Positions 49,864-59,400 of a stretch of 64,000 nucleotides of DNA are shown in pieces. Under the pieces are notes generated by a model that saw only the letters and a program-made list of their open reading frames with translations, made no database searches and was not told the origin of the DNA. The translations under genes and the position numbers were made by a program. Origin of the DNA: Nonomuraea gerenzanensis (GTDB lineage: Bacteria; Actinomycetota; Actinomycetes; Streptosporangiales; Streptosporangiaceae); contig NZ_CP084058.1 in assembly GCF_020215645.1 (NCBI RefSeq), forward strand, positions 3,286,001 through 3,350,000. Direction: 5' to 3'. Position 1 is the first letter of the stretch. Each line of letters begins with the position of its first letter.

Positions 49864-52065
49864 GTGAGCTTCTTGGACCGGTTCCGGCGTGAACCCCCTC
49901 CACCGATGAGGACCGCTCCGCCATCTGTATCCGCTCAGCACCCGTCTTCTGCGCGCCCTGGTCGCCACGCGATGCACGCTTCCGCGCCGCCGGCGCCACA
50001 GGCTCATCCGTACGCTCCCGTAGATCCGTGGCTGCGTCCGGGAATGGGCATCACCATCGCGGGCTACAACATCGTTGGCGGGCTCCTCTACGTCGGTACG
50101 CAGTTGGGCACGCCATCGGGATACACGGTGGACCCGGCGCTGATCAACCCGAACTTGCCCGTTGACCTGCGTCAGCCGGACTGGGGCGGGCAGGGTTTGG
50201 ACTACTGGCCGTCGTACAGCGACATTCCACCGCAGTCGAGGGCTGCCTATCTGGCCTGGCTCGCCGATGGGCGGCGCTTCCCGCAAGTGCCGATCGGTTA
50301 TGTGTTCCTCTACTTCTACGGGCTGGAACGGCGGGTGCTGTACGACCTGCAGCGGGACCGTTCCATGGCGGCCTCCGAGCTGCCGATCATCCATCAGGAA
50401 GTCCGACGTCTCCTGGCCGTCTACGGCGGCCACAAGGCTTTCAAGCGCTACGCGGGACAGTTTGAGCAGGTGCTGGACATGTTCACGGCTGAACCCTCCG
50501 CGAAAGCGCCGGAGCCCACCCGCGACTACCCGCCCCCGTTACGGTTGCGTGCCGGCCTGGGAACGTTCGCGGCACAAGGCGTACCCGTGCCCGCCGACTG
50601 GGCGTTGACCTGGATCCGCTCGCATCCGGATTACTACCCGCGTACCCCTGCGACCCGCTGCGCCGCCGAGTTCGACGCGCTCTTCGTGCAGCGCTATGCC
50701 GCCCGCCATGGCCAGGGGCTCATGGTCCGGCCGGGCCGCAAGGAGGTCACCCTGGACTACCGGCCCGCCAGCGCGGGCTTTCACAGCGTCGCCGAGCTGA
50801 CCTTGCCTGGCATCCCCGACGTGCTCGGGTACGCAGCGCCGACCAGGAAGCTGACCGCGCTGGCCGACGAATGCACCTCGGACCTGGAGGCCTACAGCCG
50901 TTACGTCGGCCGGGTGCCCGACGGGCAGCGCTCGGTCCAAGCGCAGGCGCTGCTCCCGGCCGAGCTGGTGAACCTGTCCGGCGGTGGTGCCGGGCAGGCC
51001 ATCGCGTGGGCGCGCCACCGGCTCGGCACCCAGGAGCTCGCCGTCGTGCCGGTGGGGGAGTTGTCCGCCTTCATCTCCTCACCTCAGGAAGCGAGGCCGG
51101 GCAAGAAAGACGTCGTCGCGATGGCGCAGGTGCTGGGCCGGGCGGGCGTCGGCATCGAACCCGATCCGCGCCTGGGCGGTCCGGTGCTCACCTCGGGCAG
51201 CATGGTGTTGTTCGCTGCCCCGGACGGCCCGACGGCGGCCGCCTCGGACGCCTACCAGGCGGCGACGCTGCTGCTGCACCTGGCGGCGGCGGTCAGCGCC
51301 GCCGACGGCGACTTCGACGAGAGCGAGCAGCGCCACCTGAGCGACCATCTGGAGCGGGCCCTGCACCTGACCGCCGAGGAGCGGCGGCGCCTGCACGCGC
51401 ACCTGCGCTGGCTGACCGTCACCCCGGTCAAACTCACCGGCCTGACCCGGCGCATCGCGGGCATCGACGCGGCCCAGCGCCAGTATGTGGCGGAGTTCCT
51501 GACCGCCGTGGCCGGGGCCGATGGCCGGATCTCGCCGGACGAGGTGAAGACCCTCACCAAGATCTACCGCCTGCTGGAGCTCGATCCCGCCTTCCTGCCG
51601 ACCTCCACCAGGCCGACGGCGGCGACGGAGCCGGTGGTCGTCCGCCCAGCGCGACCAGAACGCGGTTACGCCATCCCGCAGCAGGCCGAGCAGACCGTCG
51701 CCCCGCTCGTTCGGCTGGATGCGGCGGCGATCGCGGCCAAGCTGGCCGAGACCGCACGCGTTGGCGCGCTGCTGGGCTCGATCTTCACCGAGGACGAGCC
51801 CCCGCCGGCCGCCGCGCCGCTACCCGCCGCCGCACCCGTGGCCGGGCTCGACGGGCAGCACTCCGGATTGGTGCGCGAGCTGGCCTCGGCGGAGCAGCTC
51901 GCGCGGGCGGAGTTCGAGCAGCTGGCGGCGCGCTGGAAACTGCTGCCGGACGGCGCGCTGGACCGGATCAACGAGGCCGCCTACGAGCTGGCGGGCGAGC
52001 CGCTACTGGATGGTGACGACCCGATCTGGGTCGACCGGAACCTGCTGGGAGAGATGCTGACGTGA
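49864..52065 (+). CDS. TerB-family protein with TerB_N and TerB_C domains
   Basis: A 733-residue protein. A Pro-rich linker (residues 10-55) precedes a TerB_N-like domain (about 60-265, IGYVFLYFYGLERRVLYDLQ...). A TerB domain (about 460-575) contains two acidic metal-binding motifs, AAVSAADGDFDESE and AVAGADGRISPDE. A TerB_C-like region (about 615-733) closes the protein. TerB proteins were first linked to tellurite resistance, but the TerB_N/TerB_C versions are found next to helicases and ATPases and have been proposed as parts of stress or phage-response systems. The GTG start has AGGGG upstream. The stop overlaps the next gene (GTGA), so it is coupled to the BrxD-like ATPase. Confidence 0.85.
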   Translation: MSFLDRFRREPPPPMRTAPPSVSAQHPSSARPGRHAMHASAPPAPQAHPYAPVDPWLRPGMGITIAGYNIVGGLLYVGTQLGTPSGYTVDPALINPNLPVDLRQPDWGGQGLDYWPSYSDIPPQSRAAYLAWLADGRRFPQVPIGYVFLYFYGLERRVLYDLQRDRSMAASELPIIHQEVRRLLAVYGGHKAFKRYAGQFEQVLDMFTAEPSAKAPEPTRDYPPPLRLRAGLGTFAAQGVPVPADWALTWIRSHPDYYPRTPATRCAAEFDALFVQRYAARHGQGLMVRPGRKEVTLDYRPASAGFHSVAELTLPGIPDVLGYAAPTRKLTALADECTSDLEAYSRYVGRVPDGQRSVQAQALLPAELVNLSGGGAGQAIAWARHRLGTQELAVVPVGELSAFISSPQEARPGKKDVVAMAQVLGRAGVGIEPDPRLGGPVLTSGSMVLFAAPDGPTAAASDAYQAATLLLHLAAAVSAADGDFDESEQRHLSDHLERALHLTAEERRRLHAHLRWLTVTPVKLTGLTRRIAGIDAAQRQYVAEFLTAVAGADGRISPDEVKTLTKIYRLLELDPAFLPTSTRPTAATEPVVVRPARPERGYAIPQQAEQTVAPLVRLDAAAIAAKLAETARVGALLGSIFTEDEPPPAAAPLPAAAPVAGLDGQHSGLVRELASAEQLARAEFEQLAARWKLLPDGALDRINEAAYELAGEPLLDGDDPIWVDRNLLGEMLT

Positions 52066-53381
52066 CTTCGACCGCGATCCGTCCCCGAGAGCGTGACGCC
52101 CTGCTGCAGTCCCTGCGGGCCGGCGTCGTGCCGCGCATCGGGCAGCGCCACATCCAGGTGGGACGTGAGCCCGAGGTGAAGGCGCTGGTGACCGACCTCG
52201 ACCGGATCTCCGACGGCGGGTCGGCGGTGCGCTTTGTGATCGGCGAGTTCGGCGCCGGTAAGACGTTCTTCCTGCATCTGGTGCGTTCCGTCGCGATGGA
52301 GAAGAAGCTGGTCACCGCGCACGCCGATCTCAACCCGGACCGGCGCCTGCACTCCAGCGGCGGTCAGGCCCGCGGCCTGTACGCCGAGCTGATGCGCAAC
52401 CTGGCCACCCGCGCCAAGCCGGACGGGGGAGCGCTGAGCAGCGTGGTGGAACGTTTCGTCTCCACCGCGCTGGCCGAGGCCCAGCAGAGCGGCGCCGACC
52501 CGGCGCAGGTCATCCGGGCCAGGCTGGCGCACCTGAGCGAGATGACCGGCGGCTATGACTTCGCCGAGGTCGTCGGGGCCTACTGGCGCGGCCACGACAG
52601 CGGCGACGAGCAGCTCAAGTCGGCGGCGGTGCGCTGGCTGCGCGCGGAGTACGCCACCAAGACCGAGGCCCGCTCGGCGCTCGGCGTGCGCACGATCATC
52701 GACGATGCCGCCGTTCACGACCACCTGAAGCTGATGAGCCGCTTCGTTCGGCTGGCCGGCTACGACGGGCTGCTGGTGTGCCTGGATGAGATGGTCAACC
52801 TCTACAAGCTGTCCTCCACCCAGGCGCGCAACTCCAACTACGAGCAGATCCTGCGCATCCTCAACGACACTCTGCAGGGCACCGCCGCCCACCTCGGGTT
52901 CGTCTTCGGCGGCACCCCGGAGTTCCTCGCCGACACCCGTCGCGGCCTGTTCAGCTACCCCGCTCTGCAATCACGCCTGGCCGAGAACACCTTCGCCGCC
53001 GCCGGCCTGGTCGACTACTCCGGCCCAGTGCTGCGCCTGGCCGCGCTCACCCAGGAGGACCTGTACGTCCTGCTGACCAAGCTGCGCCACGTCCAAGCAG
53101 GCGGCGACACCTCCCGCTATCTGCTGGCCGACGACGCGCTGGCCGCGTTCATGTACCACTGCGCCAACCGCATTGGCGAGGCCTACTTCCGCACGCCCCG
53201 CACCACGATCAAGGCGTTCTGCGACCTGCTGGCCGTGCTGGAGCAGAACCCGGGCGTGGACTGGCGGCAGATCCTGCCCTCGGTGGAGCCGGTGCCGGAG
53301 ACCAATCCCGACCTGGCGCCACTCGACGAGGACACCGACGGAAGGCCCGGCGATGACGACCTCGCCTCCTTCCGCCTCTGA
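52062..53381 (+). CDS. BrxD-like P-loop ATPase (DUF2791)
   Basis: A 439-residue AAA-like ATPase. Walker A is RFVIGEFGAGKTFFLHLV (Gly61-Thr68), Walker B is GLLVCLDEMVNLYK (Asp242-Glu243), and a sensor segment GFVFGGTPEFLADTRRG follows. This is the DUF2791 pattern, called BrxD in type 2 BREX systems, where it works with the BrxHI helicase. Overlaps on both sides (4 bases with TerB, 29 bases with the helicase) show one coupled operon. No PglX methylase or PglZ is visible in the window, so this is not a standard BREX set. It probably loads or regulates the helicase on DNA; that role is inferred. Confidence 0.85.
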   Translation: MTSTAIRPRERDALLQSLRAGVVPRIGQRHIQVGREPEVKALVTDLDRISDGGSAVRFVIGEFGAGKTFFLHLVRSVAMEKKLVTAHADLNPDRRLHSSGGQARGLYAELMRNLATRAKPDGGALSSVVERFVSTALAEAQQSGADPAQVIRARLAHLSEMTGGYDFAEVVGAYWRGHDSGDEQLKSAAVRWLRAEYATKTEARSALGVRTIIDDAAVHDHLKLMSRFVRLAGYDGLLVCLDEMVNLYKLSSTQARNSNYEQILRILNDTLQGTAAHLGFVFGGTPEFLADTRRGLFSYPALQSRLAENTFAAAGLVDYSGPVLRLAALTQEDLYVLLTKLRHVQAGGDTSRYLLADDALAAFMYHCANRIGEAYFRTPRTTIKAFCDLLAVLEQNPGVDWRQILPSVEPVPETNPDLAPLDEDTDGRPGDDDLASFRL

Positions 53382-56295
53382 CGCCTTCGAACGGCTGCAC
53401 CCCAAGGTCCAGCAGTGGATCTGGCAGCAGAACTGGCGCGAACTGCGCGAGGCCCAGGAAGCCGCCGTCGCGCCGATCCTGGCCGGTGATCGGGACGTGC
53501 TCGTCGCCGCCGCCACCGCCTCGGGCAAGACCGAGGCGGCGTTCTTGCCGATCTGCTCGGTGCTGACCGAGCAGCCGGACACCGTCGGGTTCGCCGCCGT
53601 CTACATCAGTCCGCTCAAGGCCCTCATCAACGACCAGTACGGGCGGCTCGACCAGCTCTGCGACCACCTGGGCATCACGGTCTCCCGCTGGCACGGCGAC
53701 GTCGCCGCCTCATCCAAGAGCAAGCTGCTCGACCGTCCCCGGGGCATTCTGCTGATCACCCCGGAGTCGCTGGAGGCGATGTTCGTTTTGCGCGGCTGGA
53801 AGGTCCGCGACTTCATGGCCTCTGTCCGCTACCTCGTCATCGACGAGCTGCACTCCTTCATCGGCACCGAACGCGGCGCCCAGTTGCAGTCCCTCCTGCA
53901 CCGCCTTGACCTGGCGGCCCGCCGCCGCATCCCTCGCATCGGCCTGTCGGCGACCCTCGGCGACATGGGCAAGGCCGCCGACTTCCTGCGCCCGCGGGCC
54001 GGCGACGACGTCACCGTGATCGTCTCCAGCAGCGACGCGCAGGAGCTTCGCTTGCAGATCCGCGGCTACGTTCAGACCGCCCCCGTGCTCGACCCGCGCG
54101 CCCGAGCCGCCCACGAAGCGCTCGGCGAGGAGGTGACCGCGGACGATGTCGCCACCGGCGACCGGCTGGCCATCGCCGACCACCTGTTCGCCACGCTGCG
54201 CGGCTCGCACCACCTTGTCTTCGCGGGCTCCCGCGCCGCCGTCGAGGACTACACCGACCTGCTCAACCGCCGCTGCGAGGACGCCCGCGTACCGGAGGAG
54301 TTCGTCCCGCACCACGGCAACCTGTCCAAGGACATCCGCGAGCACGCCGAAGCCCGCCTCAAGGACCGCACCCGCCCGGCCACCGCCGTCTGCACCTCCA
54401 CTCTGGAGATGGGCATCGACATCGGCTCGGTCACCTCCATCGCGCAGATCGGCGCCCCACCCAGCGTGGCCGCCCTGCGGCAACGCCTCGGCCGCTCCGG
54501 CCGGCGCGGCGGCCCGGCCATCCTGCGCCTGTACGTCAGTGAACCCGAAGCCACCCCGGCCATCCACCCGGCCGACGAACTACGCGCCCAGCTCGTGCAG
54601 TCCATCGCCACCATCGAGCTGCTCCTGCAACGCTGGTACGAGCCCCCGGCCGCCGAGGCCCTGCACCTGTCCACCCTCACCCAGCAGCTCCTGTCGCTCA
54701 TCGCCCAGCACGGCGGCATCACCCCCGCCGACGCCTACCGCACCCTGTGCGCGCAGGGCCCCTTCCGCGCCGTCGACAGCCCGACCTTCGCCACGCTGCT
54801 GCGCGACCTCGCCGCCGCCGACCTCGTCCGCCAGGAGAACGACGGGCTGCTGCTGCCCGCCGAGACGGGGGAGCGGCTGGTCAATCACCACACCTTCTAC
54901 GCAGCCTTCGCCGCTCCGACCGAATACCGCATTGTCACCGAGGGCCGCACGCTCGGCAGCCTGCCCATGGAACAACCGCTTCCGGAAGGGAGCCTGATCA
55001 TCTTCGCCGGCCGGCGCTGGCGCATCCTGACCATCGACACCCACGCCAAGCTCATCGAGGTCACCCGCGCCTCCGGCGGCCGGCCGCCTCGCTTCACCAG
55101 CGTCGGCCCGCTCGTGCACGACCGCATCCGCACCACCATGCGGCGCCTGTACGAGGACACCACGGTCCCGGCCTACCTGGACGCCGCCGCCCAGAGTCTG
55201 CTCGCCGAGGGCCGCGCCGCCTACCGCCGTCTCGGCCTGCACGACACCCCGCTCGTCGGCTACGGCAACGACACCCTGCTGTTCCCCTTCCGCGGTGACG
55301 CCATCATGACCACCCTCGGCCTGGCCCTGCACGCCTACGGCGTCGACGTCGTCCGCTACGGAGTCGCGCTGCTGATCAGCGACACCTCCCCGCAAGTCGC
55401 CGCCGGCCTGCTGGCCGACCTGGCCGCGGAGGGTGTTCCCGACGCCCTCGCCCTGGCCGCGCTGATCCCCGACAAGCGCGTCGACAAGTACGACGACGTC
55501 ATCGGCGAGGAACTGCTCACCCGCTCCTACGCCCGCCGCCTCGACGTCACCGAAACGCAGCAGTCCATCAGCGCCCTCGCCACCACCACCGACCGCACCC
55601 GCGCGGTCACCTTGGACACGCCCAAGGCTGCCGCGCCGCCGCGCCGTCACCGCATCGGGTCGCTGCCGTACGCCGTCGTCGACATCGAGACCACCGGCCT
55701 CGACACCCGCAAGGCCCGCATCGCCGAAATCGCGATCATTCGCCTGCACCCCGACGGCAGCGAAGACCGCACCTACTCCACCTTGGTCAACCCGGGACGC
55801 CGGCCAGGCCCCACCCACGTCCACGTCCTCACCGAAGGTCAACTGGCAACGGCACCTCATTTCCCGCAGATCGCCGGAGACGTGGCGGCCATGCTGGACG
55901 GCGCGGTCATCGTGGCTCACAACGTCCGCTACGACAGCGGAGTCCTCAGCACCGAATTCGCCCGCGCCGGGTACGCCCCCGACAACCTCATGACCTTGTG
56001 CACCCTGAACCTGGCGCGCCGCTTCGGGCTGCCACTGCCCTCCCATCGCCTCGCCGACTGCGCCGCCGCCGAAGGACTCGACCACGGTCCAGCGCACCAC
56101 GCCGAGAGCGACGCCCGAACCTGCGCCGCCCTGCTGCGGATCTACCTCGAACGGGCAACGGCACAGGGACTGCAGTGGTTCGGCGAACTCGGCGTGCTCG
56201 GACGACTTCCGGCGAGGCCGTGGTGTCCGGCACCCGTTTCCGCCCTCGCCCGACGCCGTGTTATGTCGGGGCGAGAAGACCTTCATGAGCCGTAG
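53353..56295 (+). CDS. Lhr/BrxHI-like DEAD-box helicase fused to a C-terminal DEDDh 3'-5' exonuclease
   Basis: A 980-residue protein. The helicase half has motif I AAATASGKTEAAF (52-64), motif II VIDELHSF (Asp164-His167), motif III GLSATLGD, and motif VI RQRLGRSGRRG, all typical of Lhr-like BrxHI helicases. From residue 770 a DnaQ-type exonuclease follows: VVDIETTGLDTRK (Asp777, Glu779), IVAHNVRYDSG (Asp861) and AHHAESDAR (His915/916, Asp920), so all five DEDDh residues are present. The start at 53353 has GGAAGG upstream and lies inside the ATPase gene. This fused nuclease is the most informative feature of the operon: unwinding and degradation are combined in one chain. Confidence 0.9.
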   Translation: MTTSPPSASDAFERLHPKVQQWIWQQNWRELREAQEAAVAPILAGDRDVLVAAATASGKTEAAFLPICSVLTEQPDTVGFAAVYISPLKALINDQYGRLDQLCDHLGITVSRWHGDVAASSKSKLLDRPRGILLITPESLEAMFVLRGWKVRDFMASVRYLVIDELHSFIGTERGAQLQSLLHRLDLAARRRIPRIGLSATLGDMGKAADFLRPRAGDDVTVIVSSSDAQELRLQIRGYVQTAPVLDPRARAAHEALGEEVTADDVATGDRLAIADHLFATLRGSHHLVFAGSRAAVEDYTDLLNRRCEDARVPEEFVPHHGNLSKDIREHAEARLKDRTRPATAVCTSTLEMGIDIGSVTSIAQIGAPPSVAALRQRLGRSGRRGGPAILRLYVSEPEATPAIHPADELRAQLVQSIATIELLLQRWYEPPAAEALHLSTLTQQLLSLIAQHGGITPADAYRTLCAQGPFRAVDSPTFATLLRDLAAADLVRQENDGLLLPAETGERLVNHHTFYAAFAAPTEYRIVTEGRTLGSLPMEQPLPEGSLIIFAGRRWRILTIDTHAKLIEVTRASGGRPPRFTSVGPLVHDRIRTTMRRLYEDTTVPAYLDAAAQSLLAEGRAAYRRLGLHDTPLVGYGNDTLLFPFRGDAIMTTLGLALHAYGVDVVRYGVALLISDTSPQVAAGLLADLAAEGVPDALALAALIPDKRVDKYDDVIGEELLTRSYARRLDVTETQQSISALATTTDRTRAVTLDTPKAAAPPRRHRIGSLPYAVVDIETTGLDTRKARIAEIAIIRLHPDGSEDRTYSTLVNPGRRPGPTHVHVLTEGQLATAPHFPQIAGDVAAMLDGAVIVAHNVRYDSGVLSTEFARAGYAPDNLMTLCTLNLARRFGLPLPSHRLADCAAAEGLDHGPAHHAESDARTCAALLRIYLERATAQGLQWFGELGVLGRLPARPWCPAPVSALARRRVMSGREDLHEP

Positions 56296-56467
56296 TCGAA
56301 TGGGACCTCCGCGGCAGACCACGCTCCTCTCGCTTCTCGGTATCGGCGCCGTCCTTTTGGTTGAGCTGCTAGGACCGCGGATCCCGACACCGCCGAACGT
56401 ACTCAGCCTGATCCGGGCTGCTGCAGCTCTATTAACTAACAGAATGCGTACCGTAGGTCTGTCCTAG
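56285..56467 (+). CDS. possible small membrane protein (low confidence)
   Basis: A 60-residue frame that starts inside the end of the helicase gene, with GAGAAGA in front. It contains one hydrophobic segment (LLSLLGIGAVLLVELL) and ends just before the STAND gene. I see no homologue-like motif. It could be real, but an accidental frame in a 186-base gap is equally plausible. Confidence 0.25.
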   Translation: MSRSRMGPPRQTTLLSLLGIGAVLLVELLGPRIPTPPNVLSLIRAAAALLTNRMRTVGLS

Positions 56468-56481
56468 AGCAGGAGATCTTA

Positions 56482-59400
56482 ATGACACGAAGCTCGGCGG
56501 GTGGGGCTGGGGCAGCTGGAGGCGTGGGGCATGAAGCCCGATGCCTCGCTTGGGCCGCGGCGCACATGCTGGCTGAGGAGCCCCTGCCGTCCTGGGCTGG
56601 TGGCCATAGGGTCGTCGCGATCGGCGGCCAGACGGAACGGCCGGTCGATGACGTCGGGATCATCACGGACGTCGATGGCTGTGTGACCGTCCAAGCGAAG
56701 AAGGCCATGGATCTGGCCAAGGCGGCGTCATCCGCAATGGCGGAGGCGCTTGAGCAAGTGGTCGATATCGCAACGATCGGCGTACCTGACAGCCCGTCAC
56801 GTCTTGACCAACTGCGTCCGCTCGATCCGGCGAGGGACCGTGTCCTCATTCTGACCGACGATGCGGCCCCGAAGACCGTCAACGAGATGTTGGCCCCGGT
56901 GATTGATCGCTTGCGAGACCTGCCAGCCACAGTACCCATCACAGAGGTGTATCGGAACAAGGGCGAGGAGAAGGCATTCAAGCTGCTCGAGGCTCACCTC
57001 GGACGAGTGTGGACAGGTCGCCATGGCGTGCAAATGGGTGAGCAAGATCTGCGCGCTCTTGGCCGGGTGCTTGGTGTCTACGCGGTGCATCTCGTCGATG
57101 GAGGCAGCCATGCCGCCGCAGCGCGGGAGTTGATCAAGGGCATTGCTCCAGACGCAGGCGACGTTTCGCGGATATGGGATCGGCTGGAACTAGAGGCTCG
57201 CCGCCTGGCCGAGGATCGCACCTACCTTGACCGAAGTGGACTCGTTCGGCGTCTGGAGGAGGAAGGCGTCTACCTGCTTCCCGTAGCGCGGCTTCGGCCC
57301 GATATCGCTCGGCTGCGTAGCCGTTCAGCGGGAAACCTCGCCACGATCTTCGGGGCATTGACGATTCATGCACCCGAGGGTCCTGTTTCGCTTCCGAGAA
57401 CGGTTCTTCCGGCCGTTCTCGCTGCTGATGGCAACCTCGCAATCATAGGTGAACCTGGTGCGGGCAAGACCGTCATCCTTCACGCCTTGGCGACCCAATG
57501 TCAGGCACGGGGGATGGACGTAGTCGTGCTGCGGGCCAACGACCTCGGTGCCACGCGGGGGCAGACTCGTAGCGAACTCGGCGTGACGCACGATCTCGAT
57601 GACGTGCTGGTCGGCTGGCCAGGGTCGGGCAGCGGAGTCGTTGTGATCGATGGGCTGGACCAGGCACGTGGAGCTGATCCATCGGTCTGGATGGCGGAGC
57701 TCGTCAAGAGTCTCAGCGGAACACGCTGGAGGGTCGTGGCGACTATACGCAGCTACGATCTCCGACACGGACACCGCTGGCGGCGCATGTTCGCCGGCGC
57801 TCCGATCGAACAGCAGCAGAGCGATTCTGCCTTCTCGAACGTCCGACACATCGTCGTACAGAACCTATCCCAAGCCGAGCTTGCCCCGCTCCAGTCCAGC
57901 AGCCCTCGACTATGGCATCTGATCGAGGGCGCCGAACCACGATTGGCGGACCTGCTCGCCAACCCCTTCAATCTCGATGTTGCCGGGGAGTTGCTCTCTG
58001 ATGGTCTAACAACCGACCTTCTGGCGGTGCGCAGCCAGGTCGATCTGCTGCATGCCTACTGGGAGCGACGCGTAAACGATGAACCATCAGGTCGAGTGGA
58101 CCGCACGCGTGCACTCGGCTCGATCGTGGGCCGCATGGTTGCTCAGGGCCGTCAGACGCTGAACCTCACCGATCTACCGGCAACGGCCTCAAGCTCTGCC
58201 GTGGAGGCCCTTACCAGTAGCGGCGTGCTTCGTGACGCTCCGGCAACTGCAGGCCACGCCGCAACACCCATCGAGTTCGCTCATCCAGTGCTGTTCGACT
58301 ACGCCGTGGCCATGCTGGCGCTGGGCGACACGAATCGGCCCGACAGCTTGGCAGACGTCCTCGACGGATCGCCGAACCTTGCCATCACCGTCCGTCCCAG
58401 TCTCCACTATCGGCTCGCCACGGTATGGAAAGACGACGCGTCCCGCGACGTGTTCTGGAAGCTCGCCCTACGGCTGGCATCGCGTTCAGAAGGCCATCCA
58501 CTTGCCGTGCTCGCGGCCGGCCGGGTCGCGGTCCTTGAGGTTGAGCAGCCCAGCGATTTCGAGCCGCTCGGGGCCGCGTGCACCGCTGCCACCGGTGACT
58601 CGAATGGGCGATGGACTGTCGTTGACGCACACGAGATGGCCTTTCTCGTAGCGGCCACTGGTGCCTCCGCTCCCGAAGCCGCGTTCGCGGGCCTGACGGT
58701 GATGAGTGCCAAGCTCGCGCAGGAGACGCGAAGCGCCGACGATGTTGGACTTGCGCTGCTGGCGGTGCAGCTCCCGCTACGCGCGTTCAATGACGATCTC
58801 GGCATGGTCCAACGCCACCTCGGCGAGCTGGCTGATGTAGTGGTGGCCAGCATGAGCGTGGCAAGCGCCGACCGCAGTGACCCTTCCCGGGCCCAGCTGG
58901 CGAAATTGAGTGGTCGTCTCCTCTCCCTGGTAGCGGTGGCAGATCCATCTCCCGTCGCCGCCATCATCGTGGAGGCTTGCCAGCCGACGGCGATCTACGC
59001 CTGGGGCGTGTCTCACCTGCGCCCGCTCATTGAGAAATTGCCTGAGATCGTGCGATTGGACCCCGAACTGGCGGTTGCGCTCGCTGCCTCCGTGTGGGAG
59101 TTCCAAGAGACCCGTGACGAGCCGACGCCCGTACTGGACAGTCTCATCCTCGGTATGAGCAGCAACCGCCGGCAAGATCTCGACGGTGCGAGGTATCAGG
59201 TAGGAAGCAAGTTCCCCGCCATTCTGCAGGCAGACCTGGCCGCCGCGACCAGGATTCTGATACGCGCAGCTGAAACAGAGCAGCGCTACCCTCCAAATCC
59301 GCTCACGGACTACACCGCTACGCCCAGGCCTCTACTCGGCGATTCTCTGCAGTTTTCGGCCGGACACCAGGTGCTCCTGCCCATGGTGCAGGCATGGACC

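Noticed and set aside
49864..56295. Complete type 2 BREX system
   Set aside because: pglW, pglX, pglY and pglZ are not present in the window; only brxD- and brxHI-like genes are.
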